Assembly: GCA_028708845.1 (NCBI GenBank)
Contig: JAQVXZ010000009.1
Span: 19,299 to 83,298 of the forward strand
Reading direction: 5' to 3'
Length of the DNA: 64,000 nt
Source of the DNA: Bacteroidales bacterium
GTDB lineage: Bacteria > Bacteroidota > Bacteroidia > Bacteroidales > P3
Every line of letters starts with the position of its first letter. The stretch's first letter is position 1. A program made the translations under genes and the position numbers. Below the pieces are notes generated by a model, which saw only the letters and a program-made list of their open reading frames with translations, was not told the origin of the DNA and did not search any database. This document shows positions 50,135 to 59,358 of the stretch, in pieces.

Positions 50135-51508
50135 CTACTCAGGTCCCTCTTCTTTAAAAAGCCCTTCAAGCCATGAAATTATTGAGCTTTTAGTTTTATT
50201 TTCTGAAGATTTTTTCTTATTCTTTACTTCTTCAACTTCCTCTTCTTCAATCTCTTCTTCTTCTACATCCTCATTTATTGCATCAAGCGGAATTGCCATT
50301 GGGTGTTTGTTTAACCTCTTATCTTTTTCAAGCTTCTTTAAGCCCTCTAAAATTAGTCCAATCCCTGTTGCATGCATAGGATGTGTGATTTCTTCTGTTA
50401 TTGTTCCGCCTAAATGATCCTCTGGCGTACCAACTCTTGCGTCAATCCCTGTTATGAACTCAGTTAATTGCACAATATCTTTCATCTTTGCACCCCCACC
50501 TGACAATACAATGCCTGCAATTAACTTTCTCTCGTATTTCTTGCTTCTAATTTCAAACAATACTTGGTCTATTATCATTTCCATTCTTGCCTGAATTATT
50601 CCTGCAAGGGTTTTCATGGAGATTTCTCTTGGGTCTCTTCCTCTAAAACCTGGTATTGCAATTATCTCGTCTTCTTTTGCAGATGCACTAAGGCAAGATC
50701 CGAAACGAGTTTTTAATGCCTCAGCTTGGGTCTTAATTATTGAGCAACCCTCTTTAATATCTTCTGTGATAACATTTCCTGCTAATGGAATAACAGCAGT
50801 GTGGCGGAGTATTCCGTCGTGGAAGATTGCCATATCTGTTGTACCACCACCAATATCAACCAAACAAACTCCAGCTTCCTTTTCGCTTTCATTAACAACT
50901 GCCTCTGCCGATGCTATTGGTTCAAGAATTAGGTTTCTAACCTTACAGTCAGCCATTTCAACACTTCTAACAATATTCTCAATATTAGTAACATTACCTG
51001 TTATTATATTAAAATTACCTTCCAAGCAACTTCCTGGCATACCAATAGGGTTTATCACATCTCCCTCACCATCAACAATGAAGTCTTGAGGCACAACGTG
51101 AATTATCTTCTCTCCTGGTTGAAGAACAAGGTTTTCTTGATCCTTAATTAATCTCTCTCTATCACTTTCTTTAATGATATGACCCTTTGTTTCAAGCATA
51201 ATGTTTCCTCTATGTTGAATATTGCGGATTTGATTTCCTGCAATACCCACAAAGACTTCCCTAACCTTGTAACCTGTTTTTTGTTCGGCCTCGTCAATTG
51301 CTTTTCTTATTGAGTTTGAAGTTAGTTCTATGTTTCTAACAACCCCTCTTTCAACACCAATTGATTCTGATTTGCCCATACCAAGCACAACGGGTCTCCC
51401 CTCTTCGTCTTTTGAGCCTATGAAAACTGCTATTTTTGTTGTACCGATATCGATGCCAACTACTATTTCTCTTTCCATATCAATTTGTTTTTTATTTTGT
51501 TTATTCAT
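50135..51508 (-). CDS. ftsA: Cell division actin FtsA
   Basis: A 457-residue actin-like membrane tether for FtsZ. VVGIDIGTTKIAVFIGSKDEEG at the start, subdomain 1C ESIGVERGVVRNIELTSNSIRKAI, LVDIGGGTTDMAIFHDGILRHTAVIPLAG and IVLSGGGAKMKDIVQL. An acidic stretch (EEEEIEEEEVEEVKNKKK) leads to a C-terminal amphipathic helix SSIISWLEGLFKE for membrane binding. The ATG at 51508 overlaps ftsQ by 8 bases; an ATG at 51478 (MEREIVVG) would give the more usual start and cannot be ruled out. Confidence 0.94.
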   Translation of the reverse strand: MNKQNKKQIDMEREIVVGIDIGTTKIAVFIGSKDEEGRPVVLGMGKSESIGVERGVVRNIELTSNSIRKAIDEAEQKTGYKVREVFVGIAGNQIRNIQHRGNIMLETKGHIIKESDRERLIKDQENLVLQPGEKIIHVVPQDFIVDGEGDVINPIGMPGSCLEGNFNIITGNVTNIENIVRSVEMADCKVRNLILEPIASAEAVVNESEKEAGVCLVDIGGGTTDMAIFHDGILRHTAVIPLAGNVITEDIKEGCSIIKTQAEALKTRFGSCLSASAKEDEIIAIPGFRGRDPREISMKTLAGIIQARMEMIIDQVLFEIRSKKYERKLIAGIVLSGGGAKMKDIVQLTEFITGIDARVGTPEDHLGGTITEEITHPMHATGIGLILEGLKKLEKDKRLNKHPMAIPLDAINEDVEEEEIEEEEVEEVKNKKKSSENKTKSSIISWLEGLFKEEGPE

Positions 51509-52352
51509 TATTAATTATAGTTGTTTGGTTTTCTTCTTCTAGATTACCTGATTGAGATTTCTTAGTGCAAACCACTTGGTTTCTATACCTCAAATCAACA
51601 ACACTATAATTATCCCATCCTATTCTTGTGAAGCTTTCCTTGTATAAATAACTTAGTTTAACAAGTTGAGTTTCCAAATCCACCTCCTCATCTATTTTAA
51701 TAATATAGTTTCCTATCTTTGGGATAAGTTCGAAGCTGCCGTTTTTATTTATGTATATCTGATCAATTTGATAGTTAAGTATTGAATCATTTTGAAGCCT
51801 TTGAGCAATTAAGAAAACATTTGCAAGAGTTTTGTCCAAACCTTTCTTATCGTTAATGCTAATGGTGTCAATATTTCCTTTTTTAAGAATATTTGCATTA
51901 ATATCAATATAACCACTTGCCACAATCACATCAGTTGCTTCATCATTATTAATTTCAATTATCTTTCCCTCTCTATCAATATAAAATTGTTTTTGTCTAT
52001 GAGTGCAAACCCTAAGAACGGGCTGCCTTTGTGTAATTTCTATCTTAAGAATTCCTTTTAAGGTTTGAAACACGTCAGCCTTCTCAACATAAGGTTTACT
52101 CATTAGAAAACCCTCTATATCCTTTGCCTCGACATCTTTTCTTTCCTTTAATGTGAACTTGCCAAACCTATCTTCTAATTCTTTTCTTATTGTTTCGTTT
52201 CTTATTATTGTATCTGAAATGCCATAATGTATTGAGATATCAAGGCGTTCAATCTTTTGATTACGCACAAAAATATTAGCCCCAACCACAATTGTAATTA
52301 GGATAATGATAATAATTAACATTGCCAATATTCTTTTACCTCTACTACTCAT
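51501..52352 (-). CDS. ftsQ: Cell division protein FtsQ-like
   Basis: A 283-residue bitopic protein. A short basic N-terminus (SSRGKRIL) precedes one transmembrane helix (~9-29, AMLIIIIILITIVVGANIFV). The periplasmic part starts with a POTRA-like segment (RLDISIHYGISDTIIRNETIRKELEDRFG), then PYVEKADVFQTLKGILKIEITQRQPVLRV, the usual FtsQ beta domain. It sits between murC and ftsA, the conserved place. Divergent in sequence but clear by context and topology. It links FtsA/FtsZ to the septal wall enzymes. Confidence 0.85.
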   Translation of the reverse strand: MSSRGKRILAMLIIIIILITIVVGANIFVRNQKIERLDISIHYGISDTIIRNETIRKELEDRFGKFTLKERKDVEAKDIEGFLMSKPYVEKADVFQTLKGILKIEITQRQPVLRVCTHRQKQFYIDREGKIIEINNDEATDVIVASGYIDINANILKKGNIDTISINDKKGLDKTLANVFLIAQRLQNDSILNYQIDQIYINKNGSFELIPKIGNYIIKIDEEVDLETQLVKLSYLYKESFTRIGWDNYSVVDLRYRNQVVCTKKSQSGNLEEENQTTIINNE

Positions 52353-52355
52353 ATA

Positions 52356-53699
52356 TTACTCGTCTTTAAATCTTTCTGCAATACTCGGTACAAGCTCTGA
52401 AATATCACCAGCTCCAATTGTAACTAATACCTCAGGATAAAGAGCTTCCAATAAATCTAAAAGCATTTCCTTAGTGCTATAATACTTATCCATCTTATCA
52501 ATCTTATGAAGGAGCATCTTGGAGTCAATCCCCTTAATAGGCTCTTCCCTTGCAGGATAAATATCCAAAAGCACCACTTCATCAAAACCATTCAGCTCCT
52601 TAGCAAACTCATCTGCAAAATCCCTCGTTCTGGAATAAAGATGTGGTTGGAAAACTGCCGTTAATTTCTTGTTAGGATACTGAAATCTTAGAGACTCAAC
52701 AAGAGCCTTAATTTCATTTGGATGATGAGCATAGTCGTCAATATAAACTAAGTCTTTCCTATTAATAATAACATCAAAACGTCTTTTCACTCCACTGAAA
52801 GAAGCAAGACTCTTACGCATTTGCTCTTCTGTCACACCACAAATCATAGATATTGCAATTGCCATAACAGCATTCTCAACATTATGAACACCACCATAGT
52901 TTAAACAAATATCGTAGTATATCTTATCAGGAGTTCTTAAATCAAAATAATACCCTCCCTTATAGTTTCTAATATTAATAGCATAATAATCAGCCTCTAC
53001 TCCTCTTATTGTATAGGTAAGAATATTTGCTGGGTTACATTCTCTTAGCTGAAGGTCAAGTCCTTTTTTCAGAAACAAAACCTCATTTGTCTTATTAGCA
53101 AACTCAAGGAATGATTTTTGCATCTCTTGATAGGTGCCATAAACATCTAAGTGATCAGCATCCATAGCAGTTATTGCAGAAATCATAGGGTTAAGCTGCA
53201 AGAAAGACCTATCATATTCATCAGCCTCAACCACAACATAATCAGAGTTTTTATTAACCACATAATTGGAATCGAAGTTCTTAGATATACCACCCAAGAA
53301 AGCACTACAACCAACTGAGCTATTATGAAGAATATGAGCAATCATGGTTGAGCAAGTTGTTTTGCCGTGAGAACCCGCAATAGCAATACATTTCTTTCCC
53401 TTAGTAATCTCGCCTAAGATTTGAGAACGTTTTTCCATTTTAAAGTTATTCTCAATAAAGTGTTTATATATTTTATTATCGTGAGAAACCGCAGGAGTAT
53501 AGATAACCAAATCAATATCAGCTGGAAGACTTGAGATATCATCACTATAAACAATCATCATCCCTTCTTTTTCCAACTCTAATGTCAAAGGACTACTTGT
53601 GCGGTCATAGCCATAAATCCTATTGCCCAAATCTTTCATATAGCGAGCAATAGCACTCATCCCAATTCCACCTATTCCTAAAAAATAATATGTCTTCAT
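52356..53699 (-). CDS. murC: UDP-N-acetylmuramate--L-alanine ligase MurC
   Basis: A 447-residue Mur ligase adding L-Ala to UDP-MurNAc. N-terminal YYFLGIGGIGMSAIARYMKDLG, ATP loop GSHGKTTCSTM (109-119), EADEYDRSFLQL, ITAMDADHLDVYGTYQEM, HNVENAVMAIAI, and the C-terminal domain with YIDDYAHHPNEIKALVESLR and FQPHLYSRTRDF. All catalytic segments are intact, in contrast to the MurD-like fragment in the same cluster. 35 bases after murG, 3 before ftsQ. Confidence 0.95.
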   Translation of the reverse strand: MKTYYFLGIGGIGMSAIARYMKDLGNRIYGYDRTSSPLTLELEKEGMMIVYSDDISSLPADIDLVIYTPAVSHDNKIYKHFIENNFKMEKRSQILGEITKGKKCIAIAGSHGKTTCSTMIAHILHNSSVGCSAFLGGISKNFDSNYVVNKNSDYVVVEADEYDRSFLQLNPMISAITAMDADHLDVYGTYQEMQKSFLEFANKTNEVLFLKKGLDLQLRECNPANILTYTIRGVEADYYAINIRNYKGGYYFDLRTPDKIYYDICLNYGGVHNVENAVMAIAISMICGVTEEQMRKSLASFSGVKRRFDVIINRKDLVYIDDYAHHPNEIKALVESLRFQYPNKKLTAVFQPHLYSRTRDFADEFAKELNGFDEVVLLDIYPAREEPIKGIDSKMLLHKIDKMDKYYSTKEMLLDLLEALYPEVLVTIGAGDISELVPSIAERFKDE

Positions 53700-53734
53700 C
53701 TCTTTATATCCTTAGTTTCTATATAAAACCTATT

Positions 53735-54832
53735 CTATTTCTTTTCTAATAACTCTTCAATTTCTTCAAGAATCCTTTTGTCCGCATCCCTTATCCCCAA
53801 TTTCTTAATATTATCACTTAAAATCTTCTGCACATCCTTATCTTGCAAAAGCATATCCAAATGGTCAATAAGCCCTTCTCTTGATTCAACATCTCTAACC
53901 AATATACCAGCATTTTTATTAACCAAAGCCATAGCATTCTTTGTTTGATGGTCTTCTGCAACATTAGGACTAGGAACCAAAATTGTTGGCTTGCCAATAA
54001 CACATAGCTCACTTATAGCAATTGCACCAGCTCTTGAAATAATCACATCAGCAAGGCTATAAGCTAAATCCATTTCATATATAAAATCATAGACTTTAAT
54101 ATTATTGGAATTAAACCCACTAGCTACTTGCTTAGCCTTATCAAAATAGTTCTTACCAGTTTGCCAAATAACTTGAATATCGTTTTCCACAAAATACCTT
54201 AACCCCTTTGCAATGCTATCATTTATGGTTAGAGCACCAAGGCTACCACCAACAACCAAAACAGTTTTCTTATTAGCATCTAAATCAAAATGCACTCCTG
54301 CCTTATCTCTTTTATTTTCAATATCAACTATATTTTGTCTAACAGGATTTCCTGTAAAACATATCTTTTCTTTTTCAAACCACCTCTCCATATTATCGTA
54401 GGCAACACATATCTTATCTACTTTTTTGGCAAGTAGTTTATTAGTAATGCCAGGAAAAGAGTTTTGTTCTTGGATAAGAGTTGGCAGTTTAAGAATTGTT
54501 GCAGCCCTAAGAGTAGGACCCGAGGCATAGCCTCCAACACCAATAACTATATCTGGTTTAAACCTCTTTATTATCATTATTGCTTTAAGAGTACTTGAAA
54601 TAACCTTGAAAGGAAAACTTAAATTCTTAAACGTAAGACGCCTTTGCAAACCACTAATCCATAATCCCTCAATCTTATAACCAGCCTGAGGAACCTTCTC
54701 CATCTCCATTCTATTCTTAGCACCAATAAAAAGAATATCAGCATCACTATACTTTTGCTTAATAACATTTGCAATCGCAACAGCAGGAAATATATGTCCT
54801 CCCGATCCTCCTCCACTAATTATTACTTTCAT
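53735..54832 (-). CDS. murG: Lipid II synthase MurG
   Basis: A 365-residue GT28 glycosyltransferase that adds GlcNAc to lipid I on the inner membrane. The G-rich loops KVIISGGGSGGHIFPAVAIAN and DIVIGVGGYASGPTLRAA are typical, with IQEQNSFPGITNKLLAKKV, GNPVRQNI, VVGGSLGALTIND, VIWQTGKNYF, and the donor region ISRAGAIAISELCVIGKPTILVPSPNVAEDHQ. Complete. It lies 16 bases after ftsW. Confidence 0.95.
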   Translation of the reverse strand: MKVIISGGGSGGHIFPAVAIANVIKQKYSDADILFIGAKNRMEMEKVPQAGYKIEGLWISGLQRRLTFKNLSFPFKVISSTLKAIMIIKRFKPDIVIGVGGYASGPTLRAATILKLPTLIQEQNSFPGITNKLLAKKVDKICVAYDNMERWFEKEKICFTGNPVRQNIVDIENKRDKAGVHFDLDANKKTVLVVGGSLGALTINDSIAKGLRYFVENDIQVIWQTGKNYFDKAKQVASGFNSNNIKVYDFIYEMDLAYSLADVIISRAGAIAISELCVIGKPTILVPSPNVAEDHQTKNAMALVNKNAGILVRDVESREGLIDHLDMLLQDKDVQKILSDNIKKLGIRDADKRILEEIEELLEKK

Positions 54833-54848
54833 ATCCTTATATTTTTAA

Positions 54849-56066
54849 TTAATTAACTTTCTCAATTGATTCATCCTCTTCCAAAACATCTTCCTCTTCA
54901 ACAACATCTTGTTGGAGTGAAGCCTTCTCCAATGTCTTATCTGCCTCTGCACTAATACTTAGGACTATACCCAAGGCAATACAAGAAAACAAGAAAGAAG
55001 TACCACCATAGCTAATAAAAGGTAGGGTCTGACCTGTTACTGGAGCAAGACCTGTGGCTACAAACATATTTATTAGGGCTTGGAAAACTATCATAATAGT
55101 AAGTCCAATAGCACAAAAGGCACCGAAATAACCCTTAGACCTTCTAGCAACCTGAATACCTCTATATAGTAATATAAGATATAGTGCAATTACAAGAATA
55201 CCTAATAATACACCACCCTCTTCAATAATTATTGCAAAAATAAAGTCGTTATGACTCTCACTTAAAAACCTAGCTTGAGTTGTGTTACCCACAAACTTAC
55301 CAAAGAAACCACCTGTTGCAATTGCCATCTGTGATTGGTTGGACTGAGTTATTGCAGTTTTATCAGGATTTCTAAACTCCTCAATCCTATTAACCCATGT
55401 TCCACCTCTGGAAAGAAGGTCTGGTTTTGTTTGAAGGATTGTAAATATTGAAACCATTCCAACAAGACCAATAAGAACAATCATACCCAAGTACTTAAGA
55501 TTAATCCTCCCAATAAACATCATAAGAAAACAAATCACAAATAGAATTGCAGCTGTTGAGAAGTTTTCAGGGAAAATCAAAATACAAATGCCACCAATAA
55601 CAAGGATTAGATTCTTAAACACATCCCAAGTCTTTATCTTATCTTGGTAGAGAGCAAGACCCCTTGCAACATAAACAATAAGGACAATCTTAACAATTTC
55701 GGAAGGTTGGAACTGACCAATTAATGGAATAGTTAACCAACGAGCCGCAGCCTTATCGCCCAAAGAACCAATAAGTAAGGTAACAATAAGAATGCCAAAA
55801 GAGAACAAAAGCCCCATCTTAGCAAACCTTGAGAAATAAGTATATTTGATATGATGAACAGCATACAAGACACAAGTTCCTAAGAAAAGGATAAAAAGAT
55901 GCTTAGTGAACATACCAATTGGAGTGCCACCTTGCTTTTCGTAGACAGTCTTACCTAATGTACTATAAACCTCTAAGCTAGATATAGCCATTAGCAAAAG
56001 GAAGACCATCCAAATAATCTTGTCGCCCTTAATCTTAAACTTGAAATTTTTAATCTTGTTTGCCAT
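54849..56066 (-). CDS. ftsW: SEDS peptidoglycan polymerase FtsW
   Basis: A 405-residue SEDS-family membrane protein with about ten transmembrane helices, the septal glycan polymerase partner of FtsI. Visible signatures: RWLTIPLIGQFQPSEIVKI, the long periplasmic loop with RFLSESHNDFIFAIIIEEGG, and the closing ATGLAPVTGQTLPFISYGGTSFLFSCIALGIVLSIS. The C-terminal tail is acidic (VVEEEDVLEEDESIEKVN). It lies in the normal order before murG, 43 bases after the MurD-like fragment. Confidence 0.93.
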   Translation of the reverse strand: MANKIKNFKFKIKGDKIIWMVFLLLMAISSLEVYSTLGKTVYEKQGGTPIGMFTKHLFILFLGTCVLYAVHHIKYTYFSRFAKMGLLFSFGILIVTLLIGSLGDKAAARWLTIPLIGQFQPSEIVKIVLIVYVARGLALYQDKIKTWDVFKNLILVIGGICILIFPENFSTAAILFVICFLMMFIGRINLKYLGMIVLIGLVGMVSIFTILQTKPDLLSRGGTWVNRIEEFRNPDKTAITQSNQSQMAIATGGFFGKFVGNTTQARFLSESHNDFIFAIIIEEGGVLLGILVIALYLILLYRGIQVARRSKGYFGAFCAIGLTIMIVFQALINMFVATGLAPVTGQTLPFISYGGTSFLFSCIALGIVLSISAEADKTLEKASLQQDVVEEEDVLEEDESIEKVN

Positions 56067-56109
56067 TATAAATTATATAACTATAAACTATAAACCCTAA
56101 ACTTCCTAT

Positions 56110-56646
56110 CTATAAATTATTTACCTTACTACAAAAGTCTAATCCTCTTTTCTCAATATCCTCAGTATTTCCATTTGCAGGAGAATATAAAACAACATCC
56201 TTTTCCTCAGCCACAGCATGAGCCAAAAGAACAGCATCGTTCATATTGTTTACAGACAGAATAGTTGGAATAATATCTTGAAAAGTTGATTTTAACTTAG
56301 CAGTATTTTTACCAAAAACAATAAGTACCGACACCTTTTCCTCACAAACACTCTTTAAGCTTGTATAATCCTTTGTTCCAAAATCGTCATTAACTATCCA
56401 AATAATCTTACTTGGAATTTGCTCCATAGAGAACCAAGTTATGTTATTATTGGTTGAGAAAGCATCATTAATATAATTAACATCTTTAATAGTTGCAACC
56501 AACTCCATCTTGTTTTTCTCGTCTTTCTTAAGAGCGAACATATTATACAAGTCTTTTCTTTTAAATAAAATCTCATCGTAAGTCCTGCCAGCAAGATTAG
56601 TATATACTTTCTTTGCTCCTTGTTTTGCTAGTAATTCCATATTCAT
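56110..56646 (-). CDS. Orphan, degenerate C-terminal domain of MurD (not a complete MurD)
   Basis: A 178-residue protein in the murD slot between mraY (1-2 bases upstream) and ftsW. From residue ~29, FKRKDLYNMFALK resembles the end of MurD's central domain (GxHNLYNSLAA), and MELVATIKDVNYINDAFSTNNN (48-69) aligns with the start of the C-terminal domain (RLExVAxxxGxxFINDSKATN). ITWFSMEQIPSKIIWIV, DYTSLKSVCEEKVSVLIVFG, NMNDAVLLAHAVAEEKDVVLYSP and KRGLDFCSKVNNL continue the match. The whole UDP-MurNAc-Ala domain and ATP P-loop domain are missing, the DSKATN lysine is Phe63, and the SPACASFDxFxxYExRG motif is shortened to SPANGNTEDIEKRG. It cannot be a working D-glutamate ligase alone. The intact reading frame and coupling to mraY argue for a retained function; recent decay is the alternative. 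Confidence 0.8.
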   Translation of the reverse strand: MNMELLAKQGAKKVYTNLAGRTYDEILFKRKDLYNMFALKKDEKNKMELVATIKDVNYINDAFSTNNNITWFSMEQIPSKIIWIVNDDFGTKDYTSLKSVCEEKVSVLIVFGKNTAKLKSTFQDIIPTILSVNNMNDAVLLAHAVAEEKDVVLYSPANGNTEDIEKRGLDFCSKVNNL

Positions 56647-56648
56647 TC

Positions 56649-57902
56649 TTATCTTAGTTTTAGAGTTATTATTGATACGACTGCTAGTATTATGCTGATA
56701 ATTAAGAACCTCATTACTATCTTTGGTTCCGCATATCCTTTTTTCTGATAATGATGGTGAAGAGGTGCCATTAAGAAGAATCGTTTCCCTTCACCGTATT
56801 TTCTTTTTGTAAATTTAAAATATCCAACCTGAATTACTACCGAAAGACTTTCTGCAAAGAAAACCCCACAAAGAACAGGTATAAGTAGTTCTTTTCTAAT
56901 AAGTACAGCAATAACAGCAATAATTCCACCAAGAGCTAGTGAGCCAGTGTCACCCATAAATATTTGAGCAGGATAAGTATTATACCAAAGGAAGCCAACG
57001 GTTGCACCCACAAAGGCAGAAATGAAAATGGTTAGCTCTCCAGCATTTGGAATAAACATAATGTTGAGATAGTTGGCAAAGATAATATTGCCCGAGACCC
57101 AAGCCAAAATGCCTAGGGTTGAACCCACAATTGCCGATACCCCTGTGGCAAGACCATCAATACCATCCGTAAGATTAGCCCCATTGGAGACCGCAGTAAT
57201 AATAAAAATAACAATAGGAATAAATATAATCCAAGCCCATTTCTTATAATCCTTACCTAAGAAATTAACAAGTGAAGAATATTCAAACTCATTGTTTTTC
57301 ATAAAAGGAATAGTAGTCTTAGTTGATTGCTTAGCTCTTTTCGAAAACTCTATCTTTGCTTTTTCATAATTAGTTTCGTTTTGAATATTGTGAGTAGAGG
57401 CGTAATGCTCAAGCTCAACCTTTTCCTTAATTCCTATGCCTGGATGAAAGTAAATTAAAGCCCCAACAACAATACCCAAAACCACTTGACCTATAATCTT
57501 AAACTTTCCCTTAAGTCCTTTCTTATCATGTCTAAACACCTTAATATAATCATCCAAAAACCCAATAAAACCAAGCCAAATGGTGGTTAGAAGCATTATT
57601 TGAATATATATATTATCTAATCTTGCAAACAAAAGAGTAGGAATAATAATGGCAGCAAGAATAATAATTCCTCCCATAGTAGGAGTACCTTCTTTTTCCT
57701 TTTGACCATCAAGACCAAGTTCACGAACCGACTCCCCAATTTGTTTGCGTCTAAGGAAATTAATAACCCTCTTACCATAAATAATTGTTATAAATAAAGA
57801 TGTAATAACTGCTAGGGCTGCACGGAAGGAGATATAATTGAAAACTCCTGCTCCTGGCAATCCAAACTCAACATCAAGCCATGTAAATAAGTGGTATAAC
57901 AT
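56649..57902 (-). CDS. mraY: Phospho-MurNAc-pentapeptide transferase MraY
   Basis: A 417-residue polytopic enzyme making lipid I. Family segments: [64 protein letters not shown] (the Mg/Asp motif), [22 protein letters not shown], and the His-rich loop [23 protein letters not shown] soluble insert of ~60 residues ([32 protein letters not shown]) lies between helices, as in other Bacteroidota MraY. Start 6 bases after murE. Confidence 0.95.
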   Translation of the reverse strand: MLYHLFTWLDVEFGLPGAGVFNYISFRAALAVITSLFITIIYGKRVINFLRRKQIGESVRELGLDGQKEKEGTPTMGGIIILAAIIIPTLLFARLDNIYIQIMLLTTIWLGFIGFLDDYIKVFRHDKKGLKGKFKIIGQVVLGIVVGALIYFHPGIGIKEKVELEHYASTHNIQNETNYEKAKIEFSKRAKQSTKTTIPFMKNNEFEYSSLVNFLGKDYKKWAWIIFIPIVIFIITAVSNGANLTDGIDGLATGVSAIVGSTLGILAWVSGNIIFANYLNIMFIPNAGELTIFISAFVGATVGFLWYNTYPAQIFMGDTGSLALGGIIAVIAVLIRKELLIPVLCGVFFAESLSVVIQVGYFKFTKRKYGEGKRFFLMAPLHHHYQKKGYAEPKIVMRFLIISIILAVVSIITLKLR

Positions 57903-57907
57903 AATCT

Positions 57908-59347
57908 TTAATATTTAAGTATTTCTTCTTTATCGTCAAAGTGATATTTAACTCCGTCAATCTCTTGGTATTTCTCATGACCCTTACCAGCCACCAAAAT
58001 AACATCTTCACTTCTTGCAATCATACAAGCCATCTTAATTGCATCATGCCTATTGGTTATACTAAAAGTATTCTTTGAATTTATAATATCTAAACCCTCT
58101 TTCATATCCTCAATAATTCTATCAGGATCTTCCGTTCTTGGATTATCGCTAGTAAGAATTAGAATATCAGAATTCTCAGCAGCAATCTTAGCCATAATTG
58201 GTCTCTTAGCCTTATCCCTATCGCCACCACAACCAACAACAGTAATAAGCTTACCTTGACCATCTCTAATTTGGTTAATAGTATTTATCACATTTATAAG
58301 TGCATCAGGAGTATGAGCATAGTCAACAATAGCCTTAGTATTCTTAGATGTACTCACACAATCAAACCTTCCCTCAGCAGAATCCAATTGGGAAATAGCC
58401 CTTAGGATTTCGTCCTTTGTTAGACCCAAAAGAATAGCAGTAGCATAAATTACTAGTATATTATAAGCATTAAACCTCCCAATTAATTTTGTCCAAAGTT
58501 CAGTATTATCAATTGTTAGAAGCTGCCCTTCGAAGCTATTTTCAAGAATAAGAGCGTGAAAGTCTGCCATAGTTCTTAAGCTATAAGAGTATTTCTTAGC
58601 CTTAGTGTTTTGAAGCATAACCTCACCATTACTATCATCAAGATTAGTTAGAGCAAATGCAGTTTTTGGTAATTTGTCGAAAAACTCTTTCTTAGCTTTA
58701 ATATATTCTAAGAATGTTTTATGAAAATCTAAGTGCTCATGAGTAATGTTTGAGAATATCCCACCCGCAAACTCCACCCCTGCTATCCTTTTCTGAACAA
58801 TTGCATGTGAGGAAACCTCCATAAAAACATATTCACATCCACTATCAACCATTTGAGAAAACAAATCATTAAGCTCAATAGCATTTGGAGTAGTGTGAGT
58901 AGATGGTATTTCTCTATTATTTATCTTATTAACTATTGTAGAAACAAGACCTGTCTTAAAGCCCAATAACATAAATAAATTATGCAGAAGAGTAACCGTT
59001 GTAGTCTTACCATTAGTTCCTGTAATACCAATAACTTTTAATTTCTTCGATGGATTATCATAAAAACAAGAAGCAATATATCCAAGAGCCTCACTACTAT
59101 CCTTAACCACAAAAAACTTAATACCCTCTGTCAATCTCTTATTTTCTTCAATCTCCTTAGGTATATACTCACAAACAATAAACAAAGCCCCAGAAAGAAT
59201 TGAAGACTCAATAAAATCATGCCCATCTACCTTAGTTCCTTTTTGAGCCACATAGAGATACCCCATATTAACTTCTCTTGAGTCAAAACTTATACCACTT
59301 ATCTTTTGGCTTCTAACTAGCTTATATATTTCTTTATACTCTTGCAT
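57908..59347 (-). CDS. murE: UDP-MurNAc-tripeptide synthetase MurE (meso-DAP type)
   Basis: A 479-residue Mur ligase adding the third residue. Substrate-binding start [32 protein letters not shown] loop GTNGKTTT (110-117), [54 protein letters not shown] (carbamyl-Lys region), and the C-terminal DNPR motif at 401-404 ([14 protein letters not shown]). DNPR specifies meso-diaminopimelate, so the peptidoglycan is DAP type. All three domains are complete. Spacing to ftsI is 11 bases. Confidence 0.95.
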   Translation of the reverse strand: MQEYKEIYKLVRSQKISGISFDSREVNMGYLYVAQKGTKVDGHDFIESSILSGALFIVCEYIPKEIEENKRLTEGIKFFVVKDSSEALGYIASCFYDNPSKKLKVIGITGTNGKTTTVTLLHNLFMLLGFKTGLVSTIVNKINNREIPSTHTTPNAIELNDLFSQMVDSGCEYVFMEVSSHAIVQKRIAGVEFAGGIFSNITHEHLDFHKTFLEYIKAKKEFFDKLPKTAFALTNLDDSNGEVMLQNTKAKKYSYSLRTMADFHALILENSFEGQLLTIDNTELWTKLIGRFNAYNILVIYATAILLGLTKDEILRAISQLDSAEGRFDCVSTSKNTKAIVDYAHTPDALINVINTINQIRDGQGKLITVVGCGGDRDKAKRPIMAKIAAENSDILILTSDNPRTEDPDRIIEDMKEGLDIINSKNTFSITNRHDAIKMACMIARSEDVILVAGKGHEKYQEIDGVKYHFDDKEEILKY

Positions 59348-59358
59348 CTTCGTTTCTT

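Noticed and set aside
56110..56646. Complete MurD with an alternative start inside mraY
   Set aside because: No in-frame extension can supply the missing domains, since the preceding bases encode the intact end of MraY in another frame.
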